Shown here one piece after another: positions 1 to 8,194 of a stretch of DNA of 64,000 bases (the stretch's first letter is position 1; each line of letters begins with the position of its first letter). The translations under genes were made by a program, and so were the position numbers. The stretch covers positions 62,001-126,000 of the forward strand of contig NZ_RWGU01000049.1 of the NCBI RefSeq assembly GCF_003944755.1, written 5' to 3'. This DNA is from Rhodovulum robiginosum (lineage in GTDB: Bacteria > Pseudomonadota > Alphaproteobacteria > Rhodobacterales > Rhodobacteraceae). Below the pieces are notes generated by a model that saw only the letters and a list, made by a program, of their open reading frames with translations, had not been told where the DNA came from and ran no database searches.

Positions 1-457
1 CGCGGATGCGCTCGGCGGTGACCTCGCGCTCGAACTGGGCGAAGGACAGGAGGATGTTGAGCGTCAGTCGCCCCATGGACGTGGTCGTGTTGAAGCTCTG
101 CGTGACCGAGACGAAGGTCACACCGTTTCGGTCGAACACCTCGACCAGCTTGGCGAAATCCGCCAACGAGCGGCTGAGCCGGTCGATCTTGTAGACCACG
201 ACCACATCTACGAGCCCGTCTTCGATGTCCTCCAGCAGCCGCTGCAGGCCGGGGCGCTCGAGCGTACCGCCGGAGATGCCGCCGTCATCATACTGGTCGC
301 GGACCGGCACCCAGCCCTCGGATCGTTGGCTGGCGATGAACGCCTCGCAGGCCTCGCGTTGGGCGTGAAGGGAGTTGAACTCCTGCTCGAGCCCTTCCTC
401 CGAGGATTTCCGAGTGTAGATCGCGCAGCGCTGCTTGCGGACGACCGGCTTGGTCAT
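1..457 (-). CDS. Large serine recombinase (N-terminal part, runs off the left edge)
   Basis: Reading leftward from an ATG at 457, the protein has the resolvase/invertase catalytic domain. The nucleophile motif YTRKSSEEG lies near residue 14, followed by DDGGISGGTLERPGLQ, YKIDRLSRSL and an ILLSFAQFEREVTAERIR helix. These are diagnostic of large serine recombinases, which integrate and excise phage DNA by double-strand cleavage with a covalent phosphoserine. About 152 residues are visible; the zinc-ribbon and coiled-coil parts lie outside the window. Its ATG overlaps the stop of the upstream DUF2924 gene (ATGA), so the two are probably translated together. It is the likely integrase of the prophage to its right. 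Confidence 0.93.
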   Translation of the reverse strand, partial: MTKPVVRKQRCAIYTRKSSEEGLEQEFNSLHAQREACEAFIASQRSEGWVPVRDQYDDGGISGGTLERPGLQRLLEDIEDGLVDVVVVYKIDRLSRSLADFAKLVEVFDRNGVTFVSVTQSFNTTTSMGRLTLNILLSFAQFEREVTAERIR

Positions 458-906
458 GTCCGCCTCCGCCGGTTCTTAAGACCGAAGAACACGAGCCCGT
501 TCCACCTCGTGCCGGTGATGGCGCGGGCGATGGCGGACAGCGACTTGTAGGGCCGCCCCTGCCATTCGAAGCCGTCCGCGGTGACGGTGACGACGTGTTC
601 GACGCCCTGCCACTCGCGGATCAGCCGGGTGCCGGCGATGGGCATGGTGTCGGCGCGGACGCGGCTCTTTTTCCTGTCACCGCCGTCGAGCTCTTCGCCC
701 AGCCGCTCCAGCCGCCGGATCGTCTCGGGCTTCAGGCCGCCATAGGCGAGTTCTTGGATGCGGTATGCGAGCCGGCTCTCCAGGTAGCGTCGGTTGAACG
801 GCGGCGGCTCGCTGTCGAACAGGTCGCGCCACTGCGCCTTCAGCTCCGGCGTCGTCGCGGTCTTCAGCGCGGCCAGGCGCGCGGGAATGGGATCGTGGGT
901 CGTCAT
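454..906 (-). CDS. DUF2924 family protein
   Basis: A 150-residue basic protein starting MTTHDPIPARL. It contains the motifs RDLFDSEPPPFNRRYLESRL, ELAYGGL and GTRLIREWQG followed by GFEWQGRPYKSLSAIAR and ITGTRWNGLVFFGL, the hallmark of DUF2924. This family is regularly found next to phage serine recombinases, and its molecular role is not established. It may be a DNA-binding accessory, which is inference. The start at 906 is chosen because it overlaps the stop of the preceding small gene. An in-frame extension to 966 would overlap that gene heavily. Confidence 0.88.
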   Translation of the reverse strand: MTTHDPIPARLAALKTATTPELKAQWRDLFDSEPPPFNRRYLESRLAYRIQELAYGGLKPETIRRLERLGEELDGGDRKKSRVRADTMPIAGTRLIREWQGVEHVVTVTADGFEWQGRPYKSLSAIARAITGTRWNGLVFFGLKNRRRRT

Positions 907-1106
907 GCGGGTCTCCGGTGAGTTGGAGTTGCATGACGGCATCGGTCGGTCGGAGAGTGTAGGCAACTTTCTCCAGTATCGTCAGATACTTCGCCCGTCT
1001 CCCGCATCCGCAACCGAACCAGCCCGAGCGCCAGCAATCCGCACAGCTCGGCGCGGCGTTCGGCGGCGGTCATCCGGTCGGGCGGCAGGGGATTGGGGCG
1101 CTTCAT
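903..1106 (-). CDS. Small protein in front of the DUF2924-recombinase pair
   Basis: A 67-residue protein beginning MKRPNPLPPDRMTAAERRAE, followed by LCGLLALGLVRLRMRE. The amphipathic, arginine-rich helix suits a small DNA- or protein-binding accessory. The stop overlaps the DUF2924 start (ATGA), placing it first in a three-gene operon with the recombinase. Short proteins with this N-terminal pattern are familiar in front of DUF2924 genes. The C-terminal third looks low in complexity and may vary. Function unknown. Confidence 0.7.
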   Translation of the reverse strand: MKRPNPLPPDRMTAAERRAELCGLLALGLVRLRMRETGEVSDDTGESCLHSPTDRCRHATPTHRRPA

Positions 1107-1286
1107 ATCGAGGGGGCCGGTGTCTGTGGTGTCGTCACAGAGGAAAAGCCACCTTCGGTGCCCCGATGGGACACCCACACCGGCCATTGGAACAGACAAG
1201 GAACAAAAATGCTTGCCTGCGGCCTGCGACTCCGCGATCCTCTCCGGTTGAATCCCTATCGAGCAGCAGTTGAGTGAGGTGTGTTC

Positions 1287-3515
1287 ATGCCGCGCAAGTC
1301 TCTTCCTTTGGGCCCCGAATCCCTCGGTCTGATCGAAGATGCGCGGATCGATTTACTTTGCGCGGCGCTCGCTGTTCGGGACGATGATAGCGAACCCGAA
1401 TTCGACCTGCCCGAAGATATGCCCGATCTCGAGGACGAGGACGCCACCCATGCGTTTCGGGAGCGGCTGATCGAGATCCTCTCCGAGTTCGACCCGGACG
1501 AGCTTCGCCCAACAGAAACCCGGTCACGCCGCATGCGCGCGCTCGCCAGCGGCAAGGGCGTCACGTCGCTCGAAACCATCGTGGCCCAGAAGCTCGATCA
1601 CGAACGGGCGCAGGAATTCGACGATCAGCCCGACCCGCTCTGCAGGAGCATCTGGGCTTTTCTCAATGCCCGCGAGACCTTCGAAGACGCGGAGAGCTTC
1701 CACTTCGCCCGACAGTTTCGCGACCACCGCAAGCTCTATGACGCCTTCGAGGTGGATCTGGAAACCGCAACGCCGCTCGATGCGGCGTCCGTCGACGAGC
1801 GGGCGCTGTCGATCAGGATCAAGGAGGTCCTCGAGCTCAAGCCGGCGATCTCCTGCACCGTCCGCGCGCTCGACCTGCCGAAGACCGACGCGCACCCCGC
1901 GTCGATCATGCTGATCGTGCGCCATGGCGGGCCGCTCTCAAGCGTATACAACCATCGCGACGACGGCCGGCGCGCGGCGATCTATTATCGCCCGCCGAAC
2001 GAGGCGACATTGATCTACACGCCGTCGCTGCAGCAGATCGAGGTCTGCGCGGACAGCCCGCTCGTCCGCCAACAGGTCAGCGACACCTTCGCCGAGGTCG
2101 CGCTCAACCACGACATTTCCCAGAAGCCGCTCACCTGGAAGCGCTACAACCTCACGCGCTTCCGGACCTCGCTGGCGCTCGAACGCCCCGCCATCGAGGG
2201 CTACGACATCAGCGACGCCCGCGTTCTGGAGGCGGAAGTGCGCCTCGGCCATTGGCGGCGAAAGCTGCTGCTGAAGGTCACCATCGACGACGACATCGAG
2301 GAGGTCGCCGACCAGTACCTCGGCGCGCGCAACGTGTTCCGGCGTGCCGAGCGTTTCAGCCGGATCGGCATCGCGGTGGTCTACAGCCGGGCCGGCGATG
2401 CGACCGAGCGGACGCTCAACATCACGATCTCGGGCACGAAGAGCTGCAATCTCCAGAGCCACAAGGATCCGGAAGAGCGCAGCCTCGGATTCATGCTGCT
2501 CCAGGAGTGGGGCATCCTCAGCGCCTTCCGTCAGATCGACCCGTCAGACCTGCGAGCGATGTTCGCCGAGTTGATCAAGCTGCACGACCGCGTCGAAGAC
2601 GAGGTCACGGGCCAGTACCTGCGTGAGCTCGGTCTCGACGCTCAACGGCTGATCGAAGGCGGGCTGCTCGAGCGGCGCGACCGCCAGGACGTCGTACTGA
2701 TCGAGGATGGCGACATCGATGGCGAAGGAGCCGTGAAACCGTCCGAGAAGCCAGGGATGGTCCGCACCGTGGGGCTTTTCGGCGAGGAAGCCGGCGACGT
2801 GCCCGCGGGCGATCTCGACAAGTATTCGCTCAACGCGGACTGGCTCCGCGAGACGATCCTGCGGCTGCTGAAACCGCTGCTGACGCGGCGCGGGTCGCAA
2901 CAGATCCTCGACCCGGACCTGACCCTGCTCGGCGCGATGGAGATCGGCGGCGCCGAGGTGCCGCTCTATTTCGCGCGGCGGCTGAACGACCCGAAGACCG
3001 TCGAACGGCTGGACCTGGCGATGCGCGCGCGCAACCAGGCCGGCGTCGGCATCGTGCTGTCGGCCAGCGAGGACATGCCCTCCCATCTCGGGCCGAACGT
3101 CGTGGTGCCGTTGCTGTCGAACATCGCGCCGGCCGAGGAGGAATTCGCGGTCGCGCGCGACGGGCTCGAGATGGCGTTCCGCAGCAACTTCGCGCTGGCA
3201 CGCGGCGGCGCGACACCGCAAGTGCTCCGCTCCGGCAAGCAGTCGGGGATGCTGCATGTGCCGGGGAAGGATCCGCTGCCTCTTACCGGCCCAGACCAGA
3301 TCACGATCTTCGAGCGTCTTGTGGCAGCCTCCAAGACGGGCAGCCCGGACGTGCAGGTCAAGGATCTGATGGACGGGCTCGGTTCGCGCAGTCCCCAGCA
3401 GGCATTCCGGCCGAAGACCTGGGAGAGCATCCTGAACGTCTACATCGCCAAGGGCGAGAAGCGCGGCTACTGGCGGCTGGTGATCGACGGGGCGTCGCCC
3501 GAGGCGGCCGTCTAA
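1287..3515 (+). CDS. Large acidic protein of unknown function
   Basis: A protein of about 742 residues, divergent from the recombinase operon. The start is taken at ATG 1287; an in-frame GTG lies two codons upstream, and the GAGTGAGG ahead could serve either. I recognise no catalytic motif. The N-terminus is strongly acidic (EPEFDLPEDMPDLEDEDATH). The middle mixes beta-rich stretches such as LNITISGTKSCNL and SLGFMLLQEWGILSAF. The C-terminal part contains RILDP/LLGAMEIGGAEVPLYFARRL-like segments. There is no signal peptide or membrane segment. It opens the rightward prophage genes and may be an early regulator or part of a partition, packaging or defence function; none of these can be supported directly. 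Confidence 0.8.
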   Translation: MPRKSLPLGPESLGLIEDARIDLLCAALAVRDDDSEPEFDLPEDMPDLEDEDATHAFRERLIEILSEFDPDELRPTETRSRRMRALASGKGVTSLETIVAQKLDHERAQEFDDQPDPLCRSIWAFLNARETFEDAESFHFARQFRDHRKLYDAFEVDLETATPLDAASVDERALSIRIKEVLELKPAISCTVRALDLPKTDAHPASIMLIVRHGGPLSSVYNHRDDGRRAAIYYRPPNEATLIYTPSLQQIEVCADSPLVRQQVSDTFAEVALNHDISQKPLTWKRYNLTRFRTSLALERPAIEGYDISDARVLEAEVRLGHWRRKLLLKVTIDDDIEEVADQYLGARNVFRRAERFSRIGIAVVYSRAGDATERTLNITISGTKSCNLQSHKDPEERSLGFMLLQEWGILSAFRQIDPSDLRAMFAELIKLHDRVEDEVTGQYLRELGLDAQRLIEGGLLERRDRQDVVLIEDGDIDGEGAVKPSEKPGMVRTVGLFGEEAGDVPAGDLDKYSLNADWLRETILRLLKPLLTRRGSQQILDPDLTLLGAMEIGGAEVPLYFARRLNDPKTVERLDLAMRARNQAGVGIVLSASEDMPSHLGPNVVVPLLSNIAPAEEEFAVARDGLEMAFRSNFALARGGATPQVLRSGKQSGMLHVPGKDPLPLTGPDQITIFERLVAASKTGSPDVQVKDLMDGLGSRSPQQAFRPKTWESILNVYIAKGEKRGYWRLVIDGASPEAAV

Positions 3516-3550
3516 CAACGGTCTAACATGGCGTGCGGGACGGTCTAACA
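3510..3550 (+). repeat. Three direct copies of GTCTAACA at helical spacing
   Basis: GTCTAACA occurs at 3510-3517, 3521-3528 and 3543-3550. Start-to-start distances are 11 and 22 bp, so all copies face the same side of the helix. The first copy covers the stop codon of the 742-residue protein, and the array lies just upstream of the zinc-ribbon gene. This looks like an operator for a dimeric or multimeric DNA-binding protein. The regulator is unknown. Confidence 0.5.
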
Positions 3551-3594
3551 AGCGGCTGATTACTGGAAGGGCTCCACTTCAGAGGAGCACTTCC

Positions 3595-3834
3595 ATGCCG
3601 ACTCCCTTCCCATCGCGCCAGGCGGCCCCGACGAGGCGATCCGGCGCCGCGAACGCAAATCCCACCACTGCGTACTGGCGCTGCACGCGCTGCGACAAGC
3701 TGCTCGGCGTCTGCCGCGACGGCCGCATGCACCTGCGCTTCGCGCGAGGCCACGAGTATCTCGTGGGCTTCCCGGTTCAGGCCACCTGTCGCGGCTGCGG
3801 CACGCTGAACCACGCGACCGCACCCGCGCGCTGA
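3595..3834 (+). CDS. Small Com-like zinc-ribbon protein
   Basis: A 79-residue protein with two CxxC pairs, WRCTRCDKLLG near residue 28 and TCRGCGTLN near residue 65, separated by about 35 residues. That is a zinc-ribbon arrangement like the Com translational regulators of Mu-like phages. It has a good Shine-Dalgarno (GAGGAG) just ahead. It is probably a nucleic-acid-binding regulator of the early prophage operon; the exact target is unknown. Confidence 0.75.
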   Translation: MPTPFPSRQAAPTRRSGAANANPTTAYWRCTRCDKLLGVCRDGRMHLRFARGHEYLVGFPVQATCRGCGTLNHATAPAR

Positions 3835-3934
3835 CGCGCGCATCCACCCACCCCCCCTGAAACAGCAGAGACGCGCGACGTCCTGACCTGGCCACCACAA
3901 GGCGCCGGACGCCTGGCCGGAAGGCAGGCGTCCG

Positions 3935-4657
3935 ATGTCCTTCGCGTGGCACGAAATCCGCGACCACCTCATGCAATCCTCTTCCACTCTCGGCTTCCAG
4001 CGCAGCTTCGACGCGCTCCGATGCGCGCACGGATCCATCGCACGGTTTCCGGACCGGGCGGCGCTTCTCGAAGCGTTGCACCGCGGTCCCGACAGCCCGG
4101 CCGGCAAGAACCGGATCCTCAGAGCGCTGATCGCGGCGGCGCAGGACGACGATGGCGCGTCCGATTGCGCCGCGACGGTGCTGCTGCTGGCCCTCTGGCC
4201 CGGGCTCGACGCGATCCGACGTCGCGCAATGGCGCGCAGGATCGCGCCCGCCGATGAAATCGTCTCCGACATTCTCGCCCGGACGACCGAGGCTATTCGC
4301 AGCCTCGATCCCGACCGCGTCACCTCGATCGCCGCCACGGTCCTGCGGAACGTCGAGCGCGACATCATCCGGGCGCGAAAGCGTGAAGCGGAACGGCAGG
4401 GCGTCGCCGCCGAGATCGATCCCGATGGGATCCCCGCGGCGCAGGGTGAGCCTGACCGAGCCCTGCATCGCGCGCGGCTCGTCGACGACATGCGCACGCT
4501 GATCGGCGGCGACGCGGACCTCGTCAACCGCGTCGCCGTAGAGGGCTGCTCGCAGGCCGAAGCGGCGGTCCAGCTGGGCCTCACCGAAGCCGCCGCCCGC
4601 AAGCGATACCAGCGCGCCACCCGCAGGCTCCGCGATCGCCTCCAGGAAATCGTCTGA
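3935..4657 (+). CDS. Sigma-70-like regulator
   Basis: A 240-residue protein. Residues about 105-150 (DEIVSDILARTTEAIRSL, TVLRNVERDIIRARKRE) resemble sigma region 2. The C-terminal SQAEAAVQLGLTEAAARKRYQ resembles the region 4 helix-turn-helix that contacts the -35 element. The spacing and size fit an ECF-like or phage late-transcription factor. It precedes the replication operon by about 100 bp. It could redirect host RNA polymerase to prophage promoters, or be a sigma-derived DNA-binding protein without sigma activity. Confidence 0.65.
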   Translation: MSFAWHEIRDHLMQSSSTLGFQRSFDALRCAHGSIARFPDRAALLEALHRGPDSPAGKNRILRALIAAAQDDDGASDCAATVLLLALWPGLDAIRRRAMARRIAPADEIVSDILARTTEAIRSLDPDRVTSIAATVLRNVERDIIRARKREAERQGVAAEIDPDGIPAAQGEPDRALHRARLVDDMRTLIGGDADLVNRVAVEGCSQAEAAVQLGLTEAAARKRYQRATRRLRDRLQEIV

Positions 4658-4742
4658 CCCGATGTCCCGATCCGGGGCGCCGGATGGCTTTTCCCCAGTG
4701 ACCGGCAAGCACGCCGCCGAACAGCACGAACAAGGATGGACC

Positions 4743-5000
4743 ATGCAGGAACGACACCCAGTCCCCGCAGCCGAGATGGTCAGGATCCCGGGCCTCTATC
4801 GGCGCTGGGAACTGCCCGAGGTTCTGAAGAACCACCAGGCCTACCGGATCGAGGATGCCGGCGCGCATCAGGACGGCACGCCGCTCCTTGCGGTCTACGC
4901 CGCCTGTGACGGCGATGACCCGGCCGATCCTGCCGCCGCCGCCCCGGTCGCCGGTCTCCGCACCCGCCCGGTCGGGCCGATTTCCCGACAGGCCGCCTAG
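4743..5000 (+). CDS. Small phage protein, function unknown
   Basis: An 85-residue protein starting MQERHPVPAAEMVRIPGLYR. The ATG at 4743 is preferred over an in-frame ATG at 4662 because AAGGATGG sits at proper spacing before it. No motif is recognised. The C-terminus is alanine- and proline-rich. It is the first member of the densely packed replication operon that continues to about 14.8 kb. Confidence 0.6.
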   Translation: MQERHPVPAAEMVRIPGLYRRWELPEVLKNHQAYRIEDAGAHQDGTPLLAVYAACDGDDPADPAAAAPVAGLRTRPVGPISRQAA

Positions 5001-5018
5001 CGGCGCGTGGAGGAGATC

Positions 5019-5369
5019 ATGTTCATGGGCAACACCCCCTTCATCACCGTCCGCGCCAGCCGCCCGCTGACCGAGATCGAGTTCTGCGCATGGGTGGCGC
5101 AGGCCGCGCCCGGCGACCGGCTCGAATACCATCGCGGTTTCCTCGTGCTCGACATCTTCCCGATGCTTGGCCGCCTCGCGGACCGCGAGCGGGAGGAACT
5201 GGCGCGGCTCGGGTCGCGCGCCTTCTGGGCCGCCGAGCAGGGCCTCGTCCACCTCGTGCAGGAGCGCGTGGGCTCCGACCGCTTCGCCTACATCGCCGTC
5301 GCACGCCCGAAGCCGAAGGCCGCCGCCGCCTCGCTGTCGGCGCTGCTGCTCGAGGAGCAGGCGGCGTGA
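5019..5369 (+). CDS. Conserved phage protein, function unknown
   Basis: A 116-residue protein with a strong GGAGGAG Shine-Dalgarno ahead of ATG 5019. It has an alpha/beta pattern (FCAWVAQAAPGDRLEYHRGF, HLVQERVGSDRFAYIAVARP) and an alanine-rich tail. The phrase APGDRLEYHRG recurs in small proteins of rhodobacterial prophages as I know them, but no function is assigned. It lies between the preceding small gene and the next one at short spacing, in the same operon. Confidence 0.7.
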   Translation: MFMGNTPFITVRASRPLTEIEFCAWVAQAAPGDRLEYHRGFLVLDIFPMLGRLADREREELARLGSRAFWAAEQGLVHLVQERVGSDRFAYIAVARPKPKAAAASLSALLLEEQAA

Positions 5370-5413
5370 CATCCCCCATCCGGACCCCCTTCGCCGATCA
5401 CGGAGACCCGTTC

Positions 5414-5902
5414 ATGCCCTGGCCGAACAACAGCCCCACGCCCGACGACCTGCCGGGCATCCCCGACGCCGACCTCGCGCAGTTTCCCGTCGAACTGCTC
5501 GCCATCCTGCAGCGCGAGACCGATGAGGCGCTGAAGCGCGCCAAGGCGGCGAAGGCCCGCCTCGATGCCGCGCTGACCATCCGCTACGCCATGCGCGCCG
5601 CCGAGGAACGACAGGCCCGGGCCAAGGATACCGGGACGGTCCGCTTCGACGACGGCGATTTCACCGTGGTGGCCGATCTGCCGAAGCGGGTCGATTGGGA
5701 CCAGGATCGGCTCGGCGAAATCGTCGAGCGCATCCGCGGCTCGGGCGACGACCCCGCCCAGTATGTCGAGATCGCCATCAAGGTGCCGGAGCGCAAATAC
5801 GCCGCCTGGCCCGACAACATCCGGGCGGTGTTCGAGCCCGCGCGGACCGTGCGCACCGGAGCGCTGAAGGTGGAGCTTCTGCCGCAGGGAGGCGCGGCAT
5901 GA
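5414..5902 (+). CDS. Phage protein of the recombination module, function unknown
   Basis: A 162-residue protein starting MPWPNNSPTPDDLPGIPDAD after a CGGAGA ribosome-binding site; a GTG at 5366 overlapping the previous stop is an alternative. It has a helical N-terminal region (LLAILQRETDEALKRAKAAK) and a compact C-terminal domain ending VFEPARTVRTGALKVELL. The stop overlaps the ATG of the AAA NTPase gene, implying coupled translation. It is probably an accessory of the AAA/ssDNA-binding pair. Confidence 0.7.
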   Translation: MPWPNNSPTPDDLPGIPDADLAQFPVELLAILQRETDEALKRAKAAKARLDAALTIRYAMRAAEERQARAKDTGTVRFDDGDFTVVADLPKRVDWDQDRLGEIVERIRGSGDDPAQYVEIAIKVPERKYAAWPDNIRAVFEPARTVRTGALKVELLPQGGAA

Positions 5903-6747
5903 GCCTCCGGATCGTCACCGCCGACGAGCGGCTGCGCGAGGCGCAGGGCAAGACCACCATGGCGCTGTTCGGCCCGAGCGGCGCCGGCAAGACCACGCTG
6001 CTGAAGACGCTGCCGGCCGAGGAAACCGTCTGCCTCGATCTCGAGGCCGGGCTGAAATCGGTGCAGGACTGGCGCGGCGACAGCCTGCCGATCCGCCGCT
6101 TCGCCGACGCCGTGGACATCGCCTGCCTGATCGGCGGGGCCAACCCCGCGGCCCAGCCCGACGAGCATTTCTCGGAGGCGCACCACGCGCATCTTCGCGG
6201 ACAGCACCCGGAGCTTGCCGAGCGGCTCGACGCCAAGCGTATCGTGTTCGTGGACAGCATCACTGACCTGACGCGGCAGGCGATGGCCTGGGCCAAGACC
6301 CGGCCCGAGGCGATGTCGGAGCGGACCGGCAAGCCGGACACGCGCGGCGCCTACGGGCTGCTCGCCCGCGAGGTGATCGGGCTCCTCAAGCACCTCCAGC
6401 ACGCGCCAGGCCGGACGGTGATCTTCGTCGGCATCCTCGAGCGGATCACCGACGAGATGAACCGCACCATCTGGCAGCCGCAGATGGAGGGCGGCAAGGC
6501 CGCGCGCGAGCTGCCCGGCATCGTCGACCAGGTGATGACGCTTGGCCTCTTCAGCCCCGAGACCGGCCCGGACGGTGCGACCGCGTGGCGGCACGACCCC
6601 GAGAAGGGCGGGACGCGCCGCCTCGTCTGCCGCTCCGGCAACCCGTGGGGCCTGCCCGCAAAGGATCGCTCCGGGCGCCTCGACCTGACCGAGCCGGCCG
6701 ATCTCGGCGCGCTCCTCTCCAAGATCAACCACGCACCGAAAGGATGA
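5899..6747 (+). CDS. Phage AAA (RecA-like) NTP-binding protein
   Basis: A 282-residue protein with Walker A GPSGAGKT at residues 25-32 and Walker B RIVFVDSITDL near residue 114, in the style of the AAA_24 phage nucleotide-binding family. Proteins of this type sit beside single-strand-binding proteins and annealases in phage recombination modules. It starts with ATG overlapping the previous stop and ends overlapping the next start, placing it in a translationally coupled chain. It probably loads or remodels recombination proteins on phage DNA; the exact partner is not shown. Confidence 0.85.
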   Translation: MSLRIVTADERLREAQGKTTMALFGPSGAGKTTLLKTLPAEETVCLDLEAGLKSVQDWRGDSLPIRRFADAVDIACLIGGANPAAQPDEHFSEAHHAHLRGQHPELAERLDAKRIVFVDSITDLTRQAMAWAKTRPEAMSERTGKPDTRGAYGLLAREVIGLLKHLQHAPGRTVIFVGILERITDEMNRTIWQPQMEGGKAARELPGIVDQVMTLGLFSPETGPDGATAWRHDPEKGGTRRLVCRSGNPWGLPAKDRSGRLDLTEPADLGALLSKINHAPKG

Positions 6748-7481
6748 ACGAGATGACCTTCGACATGAACGACGTGGCGCCGCAGCAATCCGGCGACCTG
6801 ATCCCCGACGGCACCTTCGCCAAGGTGACCATGTCCATCCGCAAGGGCGGCACTGACGGGGCGAGCGAGGTGGATCGCGGGCTGCTGAAGCCCTCGAACC
6901 AGCCCGGCAGCGACGTGCTGATGCTCGACGCCGAGTTCACGGTGGCCGAGGGACCGCATGCCCGGCGCAAGTTCTGGCAGAACTTCACCGTGCAGGGCGG
7001 CAAGCTCGACGAACAGGGCCAGTCGATCGGCTGGAAGATCTCCAAGAGCCAGTTCCGGGCCATGATCGACAGCGCGCTCGGCCTGAACCCGGAGGACATG
7101 AGCGAAGCGGCCAAGGCGAAGCGCGTGCTGCGCGGGCTCGCCGATCTCGACGGGATCACATTCGTCGCGAAGATCCAGATCGAGCCGAACCGCAACCCCG
7201 CCTACAAGGACGCCAACAAGCTCGACCATGTCGTGCTGCCCACCGCGCCCGAGTGGCAGAGGGTGATGGCCGGCGAAACGGTGCCGGCGCAGCCCTCGAA
7301 CAAGCCCCGGCCGGCCACTGCGCCCGCGCAGCCCGCAACTCCCGCCTGGGGGCAGTCGCAGCCCGCCGCGGCGCCAGCCGCGCCCGCGTGGTCGTCGCCC
7401 GCCGCCCAGCCCGCCGCCCAATCTGCGTCCGAGCCCGCCGCGCCGAAGGCCGCGGGCGGCCCGGCCTGGCTCAACCCGTGA
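6744..7481 (+). CDS. Putative phage single-stranded-DNA-binding protein
   Basis: A 245-residue protein. The N-terminal 165 residues form a beta-rich domain (GDLIPDGTFAKVTMSIRKG, DVLMLDAEFTVAEGPHARRK), resembling the DUF669-type proteins that accompany AAA_24 NTPases and act as OB-fold ssDNA-binding proteins. From about residue 180 it turns into a long Pro/Ala-rich linker ending in GGPAWLNP, like the flexible tails of SSBs. It overlaps both neighbours by 4 bp. The ssDNA-binding role is inferred from context and architecture. Confidence 0.6.
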   Translation: MNEMTFDMNDVAPQQSGDLIPDGTFAKVTMSIRKGGTDGASEVDRGLLKPSNQPGSDVLMLDAEFTVAEGPHARRKFWQNFTVQGGKLDEQGQSIGWKISKSQFRAMIDSALGLNPEDMSEAAKAKRVLRGLADLDGITFVAKIQIEPNRNPAYKDANKLDHVVLPTAPEWQRVMAGETVPAQPSNKPRPATAPAQPATPAWGQSQPAAAPAAPAWSSPAAQPAAQSASEPAAPKAAGGPAWLNP

Positions 7482-7711
7482 GCCCGGACGAATGGCAGGC
7501 GCATGTCACCACAGAAGCGGCCCTTGCGATGGGGCGCTGGCTCGAGGCGCGCGGGCGGCTCGATCGTCCCATCGCCAGCCTCACCCGGCGCGATCTGGAA
7601 TGCATCGCCTCCAACGCCATCAGCCGCTTCATCGTGCTGGCCTCCGAGCGCCGCACCGCCGCGCCCAACGAGGAGGAGCGAGACGCGCTCGACCTGCTCC
7701 TGATGGGGTGA
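7478..7711 (+). CDS. Small phage protein, function unknown
   Basis: A 77-residue protein, GTG start at 7478 inside the preceding stop (GTGA). Mostly helical (EWQAHVTTEAALAMGRWLEA, DLECIASNAISRFIVLASER). It has the same coupling pattern as its neighbours, so it is very probably translated. No motif recognised. Confidence 0.65.
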   Translation: MSPDEWQAHVTTEAALAMGRWLEARGRLDRPIASLTRRDLECIASNAISRFIVLASERRTAAPNEEERDALDLLLMG

Positions 7712-8178
7712 GCGGCGTCTCGGGAAGGGTGAGGCGGAGCGGGAAAGGCGCCAGTGGCGCGTTTCCCCGCCGAACGGGGAGCGTTCCAGCCGCGAACGGG
7801 CGGAGCCCTCTATCCCGCGCCGAACTTGGCCGTCGCGTGCCCTGCGCGCTCTGCGGCCGGGAAGCTCGGGGCTTCGGCTACTGCCACGGCCTGCGCTGGG
7901 ACCGCCATGCCCGTCACCGCTTCTGCTCGATGGCCTGCCTCACGGCGGGCTCGGCCAACGCCAAAAGGAACCACGGCATGATCGACAAGACCGACATGGA
8001 AACCCGCGCGATCCGCGAGGCGCGCCGCGAGCTGGCCGAGGCGCTGACGGAGATGGGGCTGATGGCGCCCTTTTTCGACCGGCCGGCCGAGGACATCGAC
8101 CGCCTGATCGAGGCCTGCGTCGACGGATTTCAGGCGTCCATGCAGCGCCAGTCCGACGCCGGCGACTGCCCATTTTGA
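7708..8178 (+). CDS. DUF6511-like zinc-binding phage protein
   Basis: About 156 residues from a GTG that overlaps the previous stop. The middle holds a treble-clef-like cysteine set: CALCGREARGFGYCHG, then FCSMACLTAG. The C-terminal domain is characteristic of the DUF6511 family (RRELAEALTEMGLMAPFFDR, DIDRLIEACVDGFQASMQRQ, ending CPF). The first 40 residues are low in complexity, so the true start may be downstream. Function unknown; it belongs to the replication module. Confidence 0.7.
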   Translation: MSGVSGRVRRSGKGASGAFPRRTGSVPAANGRSPLSRAELGRRVPCALCGREARGFGYCHGLRWDRHARHRFCSMACLTAGSANAKRNHGMIDKTDMETRAIREARRELAEALTEMGLMAPFFDRPAEDIDRLIEACVDGFQASMQRQSDAGDCPF

Positions 8179-8194
8179 TCACGGAGAACTGCCG

